64,000 bases of DNA, from NCBI RefSeq assembly GCF_003589595.1, contig NW_020653397.1, positions 2,019,061 through 2,083,060 on the forward strand, read 5' to 3'. Under the pieces are notes generated by a model that saw nothing but the letters and a program-made list of their open reading frames with translations, was not told the origin of the DNA and ran no database searches. Positions 53,088 to 63,290 of this stretch are shown piece by piece. Numbering within the stretch: the stretch's first letter is position 1; every line of letters begins with the position of its first letter. This DNA comes from Hyposmocoma kahamanoa. Lineage: Eukaryota; Arthropoda; Insecta; Lepidoptera; Cosmopterigidae. A program made the translations under genes and the position numbers.

Positions 53088-53258
53088 AACTAAATAACGC
53101 ACACACTCATAACCCCGCACCAGGGAAACACACACACATAGACAACCACAAGTTACACCCAAATTCACAAGAGAAACAAATGTAGGCCTTACAAATATTT
53201 TTTCCGGCCCGGAAATCAAACCCGGGATCCCAGCATAATAACTATTCAGCCACGGATC
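53088..53258 (-). mobile_element. tRNA-derived SINE A, diverged copy
   Basis: TAACGCACACACTCATAACC tail side; CGTGGCTGAATAGTTATTA head with the A box mutated. B box GGGTTTGATTTCC. Confidence 0.78.
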
Positions 53259-53564
53259 CGAGTCTTAGAAGATTTATATATATTTATTTATATAGAGGAT
53301 AATATTCCTTGTAATTTTTCAAAAAAATGTTACTTCTCAACTCACTTTAAAATGAAGAGAGTGAAATGCTTGTTTCTCTACATTATATGCTTAGATACAG
53401 AGTAATAGCTATTTTTACACAATCAACAGCAAAAAATATCATTGATCATCACCCGTGAATATTCCCTTAAAAATCTCGTTAACAAGGAGAAAATTAGGTT
53501 AAAAAAGAGCAAAATAGGTTATTTAAAAGAAAAAAAAAATTAATAAAAAAACCATACAGAAAAC

Positions 53565-53935
53565 CATTTATTTGTTACCAACTTGTGCCTGCGACTTCGT
53601 CTGTGTACCTAAAACATGTACTACGAATAACCGACTCATTTTACGTTGAAGAGTAATTGGTCAAAAAGGCTGAAACATTGTTTATTTCTTACAAAAAACA
53701 TAAGTATGAGTTTTCCCTACTTGAGAAATTAGAAATTATTGGTTCTCCATAGAAATTTCATCTTCCATTTCACCCCCTTTAAGATTTATTTTTGTGACAA
53801 AAGGTAGCCTACGTCCTTCTCCTAGATCCCCTCCCATACCAAAGTTTACGAAAATTAATTTAGCGGTTCAGGCGTGAAAACGAGCAAAAACGACTTACTT
53901 ACTAAGTACTTTCGCATTTATAATACGTATTAGTT
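53565..53935 (+). repeat. Widespread insect interspersed repeat (unnamed)
   Basis: GCCTGCGACTTCGTCTGTG, AAAGGTAGCCTACGTCCTTC, CCATACCAAAGTTTACGAAA, TTAGCGGTTCAGGCGTGAAA and ACTTTCGCATTTATAATA are phrases I know in this order from many lepidopteran intergenic sequences. Single copy here; class unknown. Confidence 0.55.
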
Positions 53936-54099
53936 TTGATTAACAGAAACACGAAGAGCAAGCGAACTACAGTTTGGACATAACAGTGACAAAAAGTAAC
54001 TATAAGCTATTCAAGAAAATATTCAAGTCATACTTAATAACATTAAAAAAAACACCAATTAAATTTGACCAATGAGGTTACAGAACTCTCCTCGACACA

Positions 54100-54342
54100 G
54101 AAGACTCCTTGTGAAAGAGTTCGCCGAGGGTAGTAGGTACTGCCATCTTACCTATTTCTGCCGCCAAGCAGTAATGTCACTGTGTTCCGGTTTTGAAAGG
54201 TGCTGGTGAAATATTGCCACATGGGATTTGTCAACTTATGTCTCAGGTAAAGGCTCTAATTGGCACTGCAACTGTTTTGGACAGACGTGTCACTCACCAC
54301 CAGACGCACGACTTGTCCATTGCGTCACTAGGTATTGTAAAG
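54100..54342 (+). repeat. Repeat B, copy 23
   Basis: ACTCCTTGTGAAAGAGTTCG to CATTGCGTCACTAGGTATTG. The 87-codon ORF at 54193 is a reading of it. Confidence 0.75.
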
Positions 54343-55320
54343 AAAAGAAAATTATTCCTTTTAAATGTTATCATTGACCTAGATATAAATTTCAAACAAC
54401 ACACGCTATTAATTCTGTGCTTGAAATTCGTTTTTAAAGAGATAACTTACTTATGAATGGAGTGTTCATTATGAAATACCTAAAAGCTTCTTTTTTAAGG
54501 AAAAACTAAGTTAAATTTATTTTCAGATAGGTATTATCTAGCTACATAACCTCTTACAAAATATACGAGAATGTCTGGCATCTACACCGTTTTTAAACTT
54601 CCTTGTTACGTCCCAGACCAACGAAAATAATAAATAGTTAATCTGTATTCAATTCAAATTCAATAACTCAGCACTTCCTGGAAAGTAGCGGAAGTATGCT
54701 CTATTTTTTTAAACACTCACTTTTTTTCACATTGCAATATTTAGATATAAGTATAGACAATGGCAATTAACCCATAACTATACAAAGAGAAAAAACATTC
54801 GGATGTAATTTTAACTAAAGACGTGATTTTTAAACAGGTAATTTGTAAAACAAAAATGTTTCCTCATGTCCTTACATAAATGGACCAAAACACTATTCAC
54901 AGAGCCATAAAACAGACATCTCTATAGATTACCACATCGCTAAGCAAACAATTTAATCACCTCATCGTTTATGTACAATTCTCTCAATGCTCAAATGTCG
55001 ACGATTATTTTTAAAAGCACATTAAACTCTCGTCGCCCAAACACTAGAAGCAATCTGTGTCCGGTAGCCGCCCACCTGCGACCACCAAACGTACTCCAAG
55101 ATTTATAGCCTATTAATTCGAACATAACTATAAATCCATCAAACTTTCGCATCAAACCACGTGTTAATTCGTCCTCATAAATCACAACGAACGTTACAGG
55201 ACGCCATCTTACAAACCGGCCGAATCAAAAAGCTCGACCCGTAACAAAATACCAAAACCGACAGGTGTCGCTTAAAACCCGTCGCATAGCGCAGGTTACA
55301 AACCATAAACAAGTGCTGAA
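54343..55320. other. Spacer, apparently repeat-poor
   Basis: No TE part recognised. 55000-55260 is moderately GC-richer (CCGGTAGCCGCCCACCTGCG at 55061) and leads into the CpG-rich segment. Confidence 0.35.
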
Positions 55321-55324
55321 AAAA

Positions 55325-55690
55325 TATTTACTTCAAAAATAGAATTCGAATTCTCGCGGTTAATTGCGTTCCCGCCAATGAGAGGGCGCTCCGTGCGAGC
55401 GGGAAAACTGGATTTTTGAAGGAGATAGACTGAGAAAGGACAGGAGGCTCCGCCCTGTTAACAACATGGCGTATATGTTGATTGGCGGGCTTTTGACGGT
55501 CGCCTCCCCGCGCGTGCGGAGTGACGTATCGAAGGAGCGCGGGAAAACGGAAGGCTGAGGAAATGTCGCGCTGAGTGACGATTGGCACGCTAAGGGGGTG
55601 CGGCGGGAAAACCGGAGCCTCGTTCCATGTTCGAATTCGTGTTCGATGTTCAAAATGCATGTTTTTGTCTTGTCGGCGCGATTAAATCGC
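55325..55690. promoter_or_regulatory. CpG-rich promoter-like segment with E2F- and CCAAT-type sites
   Basis: GCGGGAAAAC occurs three times in the same orientation (55399, 55539, 55603), matching an E2F-type TTTTCCCGC core. CCAAT boxes lie at 55375 (direct), 55481 and 55581 (inverted). AACATGGCGTATATG at 55462 resembles a YY1/Pho-type core. GC content is far above the flanks. ORFs of 110 and 122 codons on the minus strand cross it without a motif. Likely a host promoter or CpG-island-like element; the transcribed gene is not visible in the window. Confidence 0.45.
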
Positions 55691-57000
55691 TGCAACGCGA
55701 AAATTACTAAAATAATTTGTAATGTCACATTGAATACATGAGCAATTTGTTTTCATTGCTTGGTGCGAATGTATACAGAGATTTATTTCGATGATAACTT
55801 AATTAAATGCACTTACATTTAAAACTTTCGCACGCAACATTATTATCTTTCATTATTTGCTTCTGTCAATAGGTAACCACTCTAATTTTAATGGAAACGT
55901 AAAGACATCGTTAATTCTTTTATATTATTAAATTGCTTTCAATGTTAGGGTTCTTATTACAACAAGGCAGACATAAAAAAATTTCGAAAATCTAGAAAAC
56001 ACGCAAACACAAAGCATTTGAAAATCGAAAAAACTTTTATCGACTTAAAAAAGTAACAAATAATTAAGAAACTCAAAAATAAATAATCTAAAAACTGTTA
56101 CCTACCAACATAGATTTAGTATACACTAATTTGATTGATTTAGTATATACTAAATCTATGGCGACCACATAAACCTATCATATTGTTTCCCGCATAACAA
56201 AAACTTCGATTAAGTACATACATAGGTATATGTAGATATCTAACTACCTATCTATTAAATAACGAATATTTGGTAACCCAGTGTTCGAGTTAAAAATGTC
56301 AAAGATAACAAATTATTCAAAGTTTGTGTGGCAAAGGCAAAATGTTACAAATCCTCTTAAATTAAATTACACACATAATATTTGCGCCAAGCAAAAAGTG
56401 CCTGCAAATTTTAATAGAGCAATTGCATCGTACCTTATAAATCACAACAATGTCTCATCAAAGTTTTAAAGGCAATAAACTGGTTTACATACAAGCAACG
56501 ATATTTTCTGTCGGTGCTCGGTCACGAATAGATCTTCCCCATATCTTATTATAGATTGTAATCAAAGGAGCTACACGCACGGTTTGCTAGAAAACGTTGG
56601 TTTGAATCTTTGTATTAATAATTGTAAAAAGTACATATGGGTATACATTTACGGTGCTCTACGAGTCCAATTTAATAACGCGTTTAGGGTGTCTTCGGGC
56701 TACTACGCGTCTGTAGTGCTTTTACGCCACAATGCGTAAAAGATGTGCATACTTAGAGCTCCAATAGTAGGTAGATAAAGGTACTGCCCACGGGATGGAC
56801 TGCGATTATATTAGCCACAATCTGTAGGTACCAATATAGACAATGAATTTAAGATAAAAATGTATAAGGTCGATAGGATGCAAAGCTAACTATAGAAAGT
56901 CGTGCAGACCTCTATTCAAAAAGTTGAATATTCTCCCACTCCCATGATTTTACATAAGGCTGATAGCCATATATGTAAAACAGTACCCTGACTTTTTTAA
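55691..57000. other. Repeat-poor spacer with a near-palindrome
   Basis: AGATTTAGTATACACTA (56112) faces TAGTATATACTAAATCT (about 56140) around a short loop. The 62-codon ORF at 56281 has no motif. Confidence 0.4.
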
Positions 57001-57003
57001 AAC

Positions 57004-57201
57004 GTGAAAATAGTTAAACATAAAGATAAACTTCGACATAAATTTGATGGTATGTTGCGGGCACCATATTGCCGATTATCAAGCATTGAAATTAGTCCAT
57101 ACTTTATGGCCGTAAAAATGTTTAACTCGCTGCCTAGTGACGTAAGAGAATTGCCACTAAATGCATTTAGACGTGAAATAAATATAATACTACGTAAATG
57201 A
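57004..57201 (+). mobile_element. LINE C-terminal fragment, open
   Basis: An uninterrupted 65-codon frame reads LRAPYCRLSSIEISPYFMAV, KMFNSLPSDVRELPLNAFRR and EINIILRK before TGA. This is the (Y)FxA-K-(Y/F)N-LP-D-R-LPLN-F+ pattern of LINE ORF2 ends. No other copy of this subfamily is seen here. Probably a 5'-truncated insertion. Confidence 0.7.
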
Positions 57202-58100
57202 ATTTCTGGAATATAACTTGCAGATCAAATAAACCGAAACGTCTGCAGGTACGATTGATATATATATATTCTAATCTGTATTTTGCAATGTTTAATGTAA
57301 TATACCTAATCATAATAGTAAAAACCTGATCATAATTTAATATTGACGTCTTAAACATGATATAACTTTAATATGATAAGATAATAATAGATTTAAATGT
57401 AATAGGTACTCTGAACTAATGACTTCCATAATTTCTAGTAGTTTGCTTAAGAATGTTTGTCCGCAATATTGGTAGATTTTTTGTGATACTTAACACTATT
57501 GTTTACTAAACATCAAATTGTTGCACCAAAAAATCACACAAATAAACAAATTTCATTTAATAAAAATGTACAAAACTTAACCTTGTAAAGACGTGCACCA
57601 ATTTGAGTACGTATTTCATAAACTATTTTTATAAGCTTCGCTTTTAAATGAATAGCCTTTGTTTAAGTAAATACATTAAATTAAACTAAAAATAACAACA
57701 AATTAATTTTGATTTGTAAGAAAGAAGCGGACAAAACTTATTTTTTTCAAAAATTCTTTTTTTTTACGACAACGTGCAAAGGTTACTTCTTTTTTTTTTC
57801 TTGGATACAAGTTCTTCCAGTCAGGTCTTCATTTCATTATCAGGATCAAAGAATACTTAATTAAACTGTATTTTTTGGGATGAGATATACCTATCGATAA
57901 AAAGTTTGCGATACTGTAATGAAAAAAAAATGTATAGTAGGTATAGCGTTATTATTTTTTAGAAAACTATAAATTAATGATTTGACAAATGTTGTTTGAA
58001 ATTTATTGAAATATTTTCTTTATCTTAGAACAAAATCAAATACGCTAAAAATCTATCGACTTTACCTCCATCCATAACGTCAAATGAAGTGTCACATTTG
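57202..58100. other. AT-rich spacer
   Basis: No feature recognised beyond homopolymer runs at 57760-57800. Confidence 0.35.
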
Positions 58101-58113
58101 GGTTTAGTATTAC

Positions 58114-58608
58114 CATCGAGTATTTAACCAGAAATAGAGACGAAATGTCATTTAATTTGTTTGAAAACTATTCTGCCATATCATTACTGTGACAACTGCG
58201 CTCCGAATTCGAAACAATTGACGGGTGTCGTCAATGGGTGTCGGCAACTGTTTCACTTCAAATCGACCAGTTAACTTGAACTTTGCTATAGGTAATGGTC
58301 GAAATTTGCAAAATTACATATTTAATATTTAATTACCGATAAAAATTGATTCCCTTTCTTTTGTAATTAGATGTTTTGCTGTTTTTCCCCACACCACCGA
58401 ATGGAACACCACGCCATTGTCAGAGATATTATTTTTATTATAATAAACACAGAATGTTTTTGGACGCTGTACTATTTCAGCTTTCTAATTTGTGATTTCA
58501 GTGCAAACGAGAGTTGATATTTATAAGTGATGTATCACTGATGAGTTACCAAGTTACCAGGAATGTACGGCCCTTATTTCGTCTCTATTTCTGGTTATAT
58601 ACTCGATG
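58114..58608 (-). mobile_element. 494-bp MITE (family M3), copy 2
   Basis: TIRs CATCGAGTATTTAACCAGAA.. and inverse ..TTCTGGTTATATACTCGATG; exact 8-bp TSD AGTATTAC (58106-58113, 58609-58616). Full-length relative to copy 1 but inverted. The interior includes CAATTGACGGGTGTCGTC and a CCACACCACCGAATGGAAC block. Confidence 0.9.
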
Positions 58609-58616
58609 AGTATTAC

Positions 58617-59158
58617 CTAATATGAGTTTAGTATTACCCATACAAAGATGTACGTCGAAACTGACACTAGTCCAAGCCTAGTGGCCGCCATTAAGGAAAT
58701 AGAATAGAATAGAACAAAGACGTACGTTCCTAGCGCAGCAGACCAAAACTTGCCGTTGCAATTATTTAGACTAGGTGCTGGAGCACACACATTAAAAACA
58801 AGTACTTAATTAAATGTTATTATAAATTAAAATAGCACCCAAATATATACAATAATTATGTATTTTTGTAAGTATCATTTAAAGACCGAAATGTTGTAGT
58901 AAAGTTTTAATAATAAACTTAAAGAACTACTAATTAAGAAAGCACACTACACAGTTAACGAATATTTAAGCGACAGACTTTCAAACGCCATAAACAATAC
59001 TATTTTTAAACATAGATAAATATATCTTAGAAATATAATATTAAACATATCAATCAATACATAAATATGTAATTAAAAACCTAGAATGTAAAAATAACGT
59101 TATTGGAAAATATTTCAATATTATGTAAATGTATACCTAGATACTAAGTGTTATACAT
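58617..59158. other. AT-rich spacer
   Basis: AATAGAATAGAATAGAA at 58698 is a short pentamer run. Nothing else. Confidence 0.35.
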
Positions 59159-59167
59159 AGTTACTAG

Positions 59168-59539
59168 CTTAGAATAATAACGCATAGAAACCTAGTCCGC
59201 ACACGCAAAGTGAGGCAAATTGAAGCGCGCCCAAAGGGCCTACACGAGCGGGTGAGCCTTCAGTGCTCAACTTGCACCGCGAACAGCTCAAGAATTTTAG
59301 CTAAAAATGACGAAATGTGCGGTAAATGAGTGTAAAAATACGTCAGACAAACATAGAATGGATACTAACATCACATTCCACAAGAAAGTAATGCTTTTCG
59401 ACATGTATTTTTATATAAATATTCACTAAAACCGAAAATTTACCTACTACTAAAACTAGCCTACATGAATTTGATTTTTGCCTCACTTGTGACAGTTCGT
59501 TTGATATGAAACTATCATTCTATGCGTTATTATTCTAAG
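59168..59539 (+). mobile_element. P-like THAP MITE (family M1), copy 3, longest THAP frame
   Basis: 372 bp with TIR CTTAGAATAATAACGCATAG at both ends and exact 8-bp TSD GTTACTAG (59160-59167, 59540-59547). Plus-strand frame 59307-59429 reads MTKCAVNECKNTSDKHRM then DTNITFHKKV and ends after about 40 codons. C4 and C9 fit the first THAP zinc pair and TFH fits the (S/T)FHRFP box; the second zinc pair and AVPTIF-like end are missing. Inverted relative to copies 1 and 2. Confidence 0.92.
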
Positions 59540-59569
59540 GTTACTAGGTTATAACTAGATAATATACGT

Positions 59570-60020
59570 AGGTACATAATGCTGTGTTGGTTCCAACGCT
59601 AATGTATGGGAGTGAGTATTGTGTGTGGCAGAAGAAGCAGCAGAGTAGAGTGAATGCAGTTGAAATGAGATCCCTCTGAAGAATATCTGATGTGCCGATA
59701 TGTAACGGAGTGAAGAATGCTGTAATCTGTGAAAAATGTGGTTTGAAAGAGGATATTGTGATAAAAAGAGAAAAGGGTATGCTGGAGGTGGTTTGGGCAC
59801 ATGGAGTGATCGAATGAATGTAGATAATAAATAAAGCTACGTAGAAGGAATCATTGGAAGAGGACGGCCACAAAAAAACATTCTCTGGTCAAATTGAGAT
59901 TGCTCTTAAGAGGGCTGGAGTACGTATGTGTATATGTATGAAAGATGAATGTAAGTGTAGTAAGAGGTATGTAAGGATATTGCTAAATGGCGATCGATGT
60001 CTCAGCCCAGTCCAATGGGA
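59570..60020 (+). mobile_element. RTE-like LINE C-terminal pseudogene
   Basis: VLVPTLMYGSEYCVWQKKQQ, SRVNAVEMRSL, stop, RISDVPICNGVKN, CEKCGLKEDIVIKREKGML, EVVWAHG, then GRGRPQK and a DRCLSPVQWEPKG-like end. The VPTL-YGSE-W..INA-EM(R/K)-LR..L--W-GH order is typical of insect RTE-like LINEs. One stop and one frameshift are seen. The minus ORFs at 59544-59873 are its antisense. Confidence 0.82.
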
Positions 60021-60354
60021 ACCTAAGGGCGTGAGTATATAAATGTAAATAAAAAAATATATATGTAGAAGCTTGTCAAAGCTACAAGCTTTCTTATCTA
60101 ATATTATAAAATGCAAAATGTAAATATACTATAATAACTAACACTTATTTAAAAATTGATAAAATATTGTCATGTCCAACTGTGCCTATAAATGTACTAA
60201 ATATTGTAAATTCTCCTCTCACCAAATATAGTAAGCCATTTTCATCCTTATAACATTATGGTAAATGCAATAAAAAATTGAATGGAATTGAAATAATTAA
60301 AAATAATTAAATATGGGTTACACAATTTTTGCATAGCCTCATATAAGTATAACT

Positions 60355-60515
60355 TACACGCAGACATTCTTCTGCTTCCCTGGTACATTCTTTTACTTTA
60401 TATTAAATTCTACTTTGCATTATTTCGCCATAAATAAGATTGAATGCAACAAGACCGTCAAATACTGGCTTAAGAATAAAACTAATGATGACAGAAGGTA
60501 GGAAATGTAATTTAT
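60355..60515 (+). mobile_element. LINE gamma C-terminal fragment, first copy
   Basis: NKIECNKTVKYWLKNKTNDD followed by RR and TAG, parallel to 61195-61303. Upstream AAATTCTACTTTGCATTATT is shared. Confidence 0.6.
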
Positions 60516-60589
60516 GTTAAAAGGAATTTCTTTATGAAAAATAGTGACAGACATAACATTAATACGAGGAATAAAAATAAACTAGCTTT

Positions 60590-60992
60590 TCTTGATAGTC
60601 GTCTTCACAAAGTCAAAAAATCATTTAAGGGGCAATATATACGCTTCTATAACAAGATTCCGGTTGATATACAAAATTTGCCTTTAACTTTAAAACTATA
60701 GTGAAACAAAAACTTTATACTAAAGGTTATTATACAACTTCTGCGTACTTGGATGATAAAAATCCGTGGTAGTAACTCATGGAGGTAGTCTCGATCTCTG
60801 ATGTTTCAAATAAAAATAAATAAATATTGTAAATGTTATTTACAAAGAGCAACCCCCAGAGTTTCTTGCTCATTCTTCTCAGGGGAATCTGCCTTACGAA
60901 TGAGCGGTAGAGTTTAACCATTGTGACGATTTCAAGTGTAATAATGCTTACCTATGAAATAAAGATTATTTTGAATTTGAATTTGAATTTGA
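60590..60992 (+). mobile_element. LINE alpha 3' end, best-preserved terminus
   Basis: RLHKVKKSFKGQYIRFYNKI, PVDIQNLPL, one frameshift, then VKQKLYTKGYYTTSAYLDDK and NPW-stop: the true end of the ORF2 protein. The 3' UTR carries TTGCTCATTCTTCTCAGGGG and ACCTATGAAATAAAGATTAT, then ends in (GAATTT)n at 60969-60991. Tandem short repeats at the 3' terminus are a known LINE feature. Confidence 0.85.
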
Positions 60993-61139
60993 AGGCTGTG
61001 TATTATATTTACATAACCATGAATTTATTTTGTATAACTACTAACAACTGTTTTATTGTTAAATAAATATAGGAAACCTGTTTTTAAGCTGTAATATAAA
61101 GAATGCACTAAGAAGATGACTAAAATACGGGTATGTACC

Positions 61140-61672
61140 TACCTATACTCATTTACTTCCTTGCCACATTCCTTTATTTTAAAATAAATTCTACTTTGCA
61201 TTATTTTCATATGAATAAAACTGAATGTAAAAAGACCGTCAAATTTTGGCTTAAGAGTAAAACCTACAATGATACCGAGGACTTGTTGGAAGTTATTTCA
61301 TAATTTATATTTATATAATAAGTAATGTTTAACTACTTATCTTTTATAAATTGTAACTACTTATAACTACTTATCTTTTATTTGTTAAATTTATAAAATC
61401 TTTATTTTTTTAAGCTTTGTTAAAAAAAATGCACTATTATGCCTAAAATACAGGTACACATGTACTTAGTTTAGGCATCGCAATTGCACTATTAGGCACT
61501 AAGATTAAAATGTTTAATTTTACCATGATTATTTTATATAATTTAGATTTTTTTTTGTTTTGTTTATTACTGTTTATTTTAATATTTTACATTACATTGT
61601 TTTCATTATAATTGTATTAGATTAAGTCGTATTGAAATAAATTTATCTTTATCTTATCTTATCTTTACTTAG
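61140..61672 (+). mobile_element. LINE gamma C-terminus, 3' UTR and (ATCTT)n tail
   Basis: NKTECKKTVKFWLKSKTYND, TEDLLEVIS, stop; then AT-rich 3' UTR and a terminal run TTTATCTTTATCTTATCTTA. An AACTACTTATCTTTTAT duplication lies within the UTR (61330-61385). Confidence 0.65.
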
Positions 61673-61719
61673 TTATTTTAAGCCATCTCAACTATACTAC
61701 TACGCTTTACTATGAAGAT

Positions 61720-61855
61720 TGTATTTAAAATTAAGTTTCCTTTTTTTATTGTTTACTTAATATTATCACAGCTTCGTTTGCATTTCTTTCACGTGTTTTG
61801 TATTAGATTAAGTTATAATAAAATAAACGTATCTAATCTTATCTTATCTTACATG
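61720..61855 (+). mobile_element. Second LINE gamma 3' tail
   Basis: TTTGTATTAGATTAAGTTAT and TCTAATCTTATCTTATCTTA repeat the end of the previous entry about 190 bp downstream. Confidence 0.6.
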
Positions 61856-61887
61856 AAAGTTAACATGAATGTCGAGATTTTTTTTAA

Positions 61888-61945
61888 TTGTTACCAAGTG
61901 ACAGGACGAGGAAGCCGTGTGCCTCATGGTAAGCGTCGGTAAAAT
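61888..61945 (-). repeat. Repeat B 3' fragment, copy 24
   Basis: ACCAAGTGACAGGACGAGG to CATGGTAAGCG only. Confidence 0.6.
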
Positions 61946-62195
61946 AACTGATACATGTCCATGCAACAATCCCTTACTTCCTGGCTTCTGCAGTAATGTA
62001 CAATTGTAGTAAGGCAATAGCATTACTGTAATATTTTCATTATATAATATTTTTACAATCATTATTGGTTGTCCGTGTCTCTATAATACATTTTAGACAG
62101 ATTTTTTGTAATTGACAAATGCTTAAAAATATCAAATGTGAATCGATCAATGTTAACTACTTACCCGGATTTATGCTTATCAGTTTTAGAATTTT

Positions 62196-62425
62196 TTCAT
62201 GAAAACAAAAGACGGAACGACCAAGTCCTGGTGGTAAGCGACACTCCTGTCCATAGTAGTTGTACTGCCACTGCGCCCGCCACCCTGACACATAAGTTGA
62301 CTAGTCCCATGTGCCTGTGATTCACCAGCGTAAGGGTAAGAATACCCTTCAAAACCGGAACGCAGTTATGTGAGCATAGCTGCTTGCCGCTAGAAATAGG
62401 TAGGTAAGGTGGTAACTACCTCAAT
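62196..62425 (-). repeat. Repeat B, copy 25
   Basis: GACGGAACGACCAAGTCC through CGGAACGCAGTTATGTGAGC to AATAGGTAGGTAAGGTGG; a short internal duplication TAAGGGTAAGAATACCC is present. Confidence 0.72.
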
Positions 62426-62950
62426 TTGTGAAGTACTACTACATGCAAAAAACTCTCCCTCATCCCTTCATCTACACGCACAAACACATCAACAATGCGA
62501 CATCCGTCCGAAACAATTACTGCCAAATACGCAATACTTGACCAAATGAAAAGACGCGTGATGCGAATGAAGCTTCTTTAATAATAATAATAATAAAATT
62601 CAAAATTAATTTTTTAGGCCTTGGGAGAGGCGAGAGTTTAAAATAAATACGAGAATAATAATAATAATAATTCATTTATTCGCTTCAAATAGGGTAGGGT
62701 ACATTACACATGTTGATGGTAAAAATTAAATCAGAACTTAAACCTATTCGGCCTTCTAAAATAAAAGCATGCAAATACAATAATAAAATAATACATTGGT
62801 GGATTGAGATTCGATTTTAAAACAATAATTAGGCAACAAATTGATAAATTTAAGATAATTGATTTAATTTGATATGTCAGAATCGTGTATGTCATAATTT
62901 AATAATAATAATATATTTTTTTTAATGATGGGAAAAATGTATGCATCAAT
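62426..62950. other. Spacer with trinucleotide repeats
   Basis: (AAT)n at 62579-62595 and 62654-62672; the second abuts ATTCATTTATTCGCTTCAAA, which resembles a LINE tail in minus orientation. Confidence 0.4.
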
Positions 62951-62954
62951 TAAT

Positions 62955-63290
62955 TATTCTTTATGATTCATGAATTCGTCAATAGAGTAAAACAAATGAT
63001 CAAAGAGCCACATGCGCAATTCCTTTTTAAAATTAGTCAATGGTAGAGGCTTAATGCGATCTGGTATACCTACGATTAAAAATTTTTCCACACATTACAT
63101 ACGAGTTATTTAGAAAACGTTTTGTTTTGGGTATTGTATTTAGTACGACTTTATTGGGCTTCCTTAGGCTTCTGAATGTTACGTCCTTCGCTATTAAGAA
63201 TTTCGATAGATTTCGTTTCACGAATATACCAACTTCGAAAATGTACAGGCATGGGAGGGGCAATACTCTTAGTGTTTTAAAGTGAGGACG
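62955..63290 (-). mobile_element. LINE C-terminal pseudogene (family delta)
   Basis: Minus-strand frame TLRVLPLPCLYIFEVGIFVK, RNLSKFLIAKDV, then PKTKRFLNNSYVMCGKIFNR, a stop after about 70 codons, and the remnant KGIAHVAL at the end. Compare LPCLYIFE--L-(V)K-N..NSY--A-K-(F/Y)N-LP of CR1-like LINEs. Degenerate in its last third. Confidence 0.7.

Noticed and set aside
56112..56159. Near-perfect palindrome of about 17-bp arms
   Set aside because: Very AT-rich and imperfect; such structures arise often by chance in this composition. Mentioned only in the spacer entry.
59544..59873. Three overlapping minus ORFs up to 109 codons
   Set aside because: Antisense to the RTE-like LINE fragment and partly to the MITE end.
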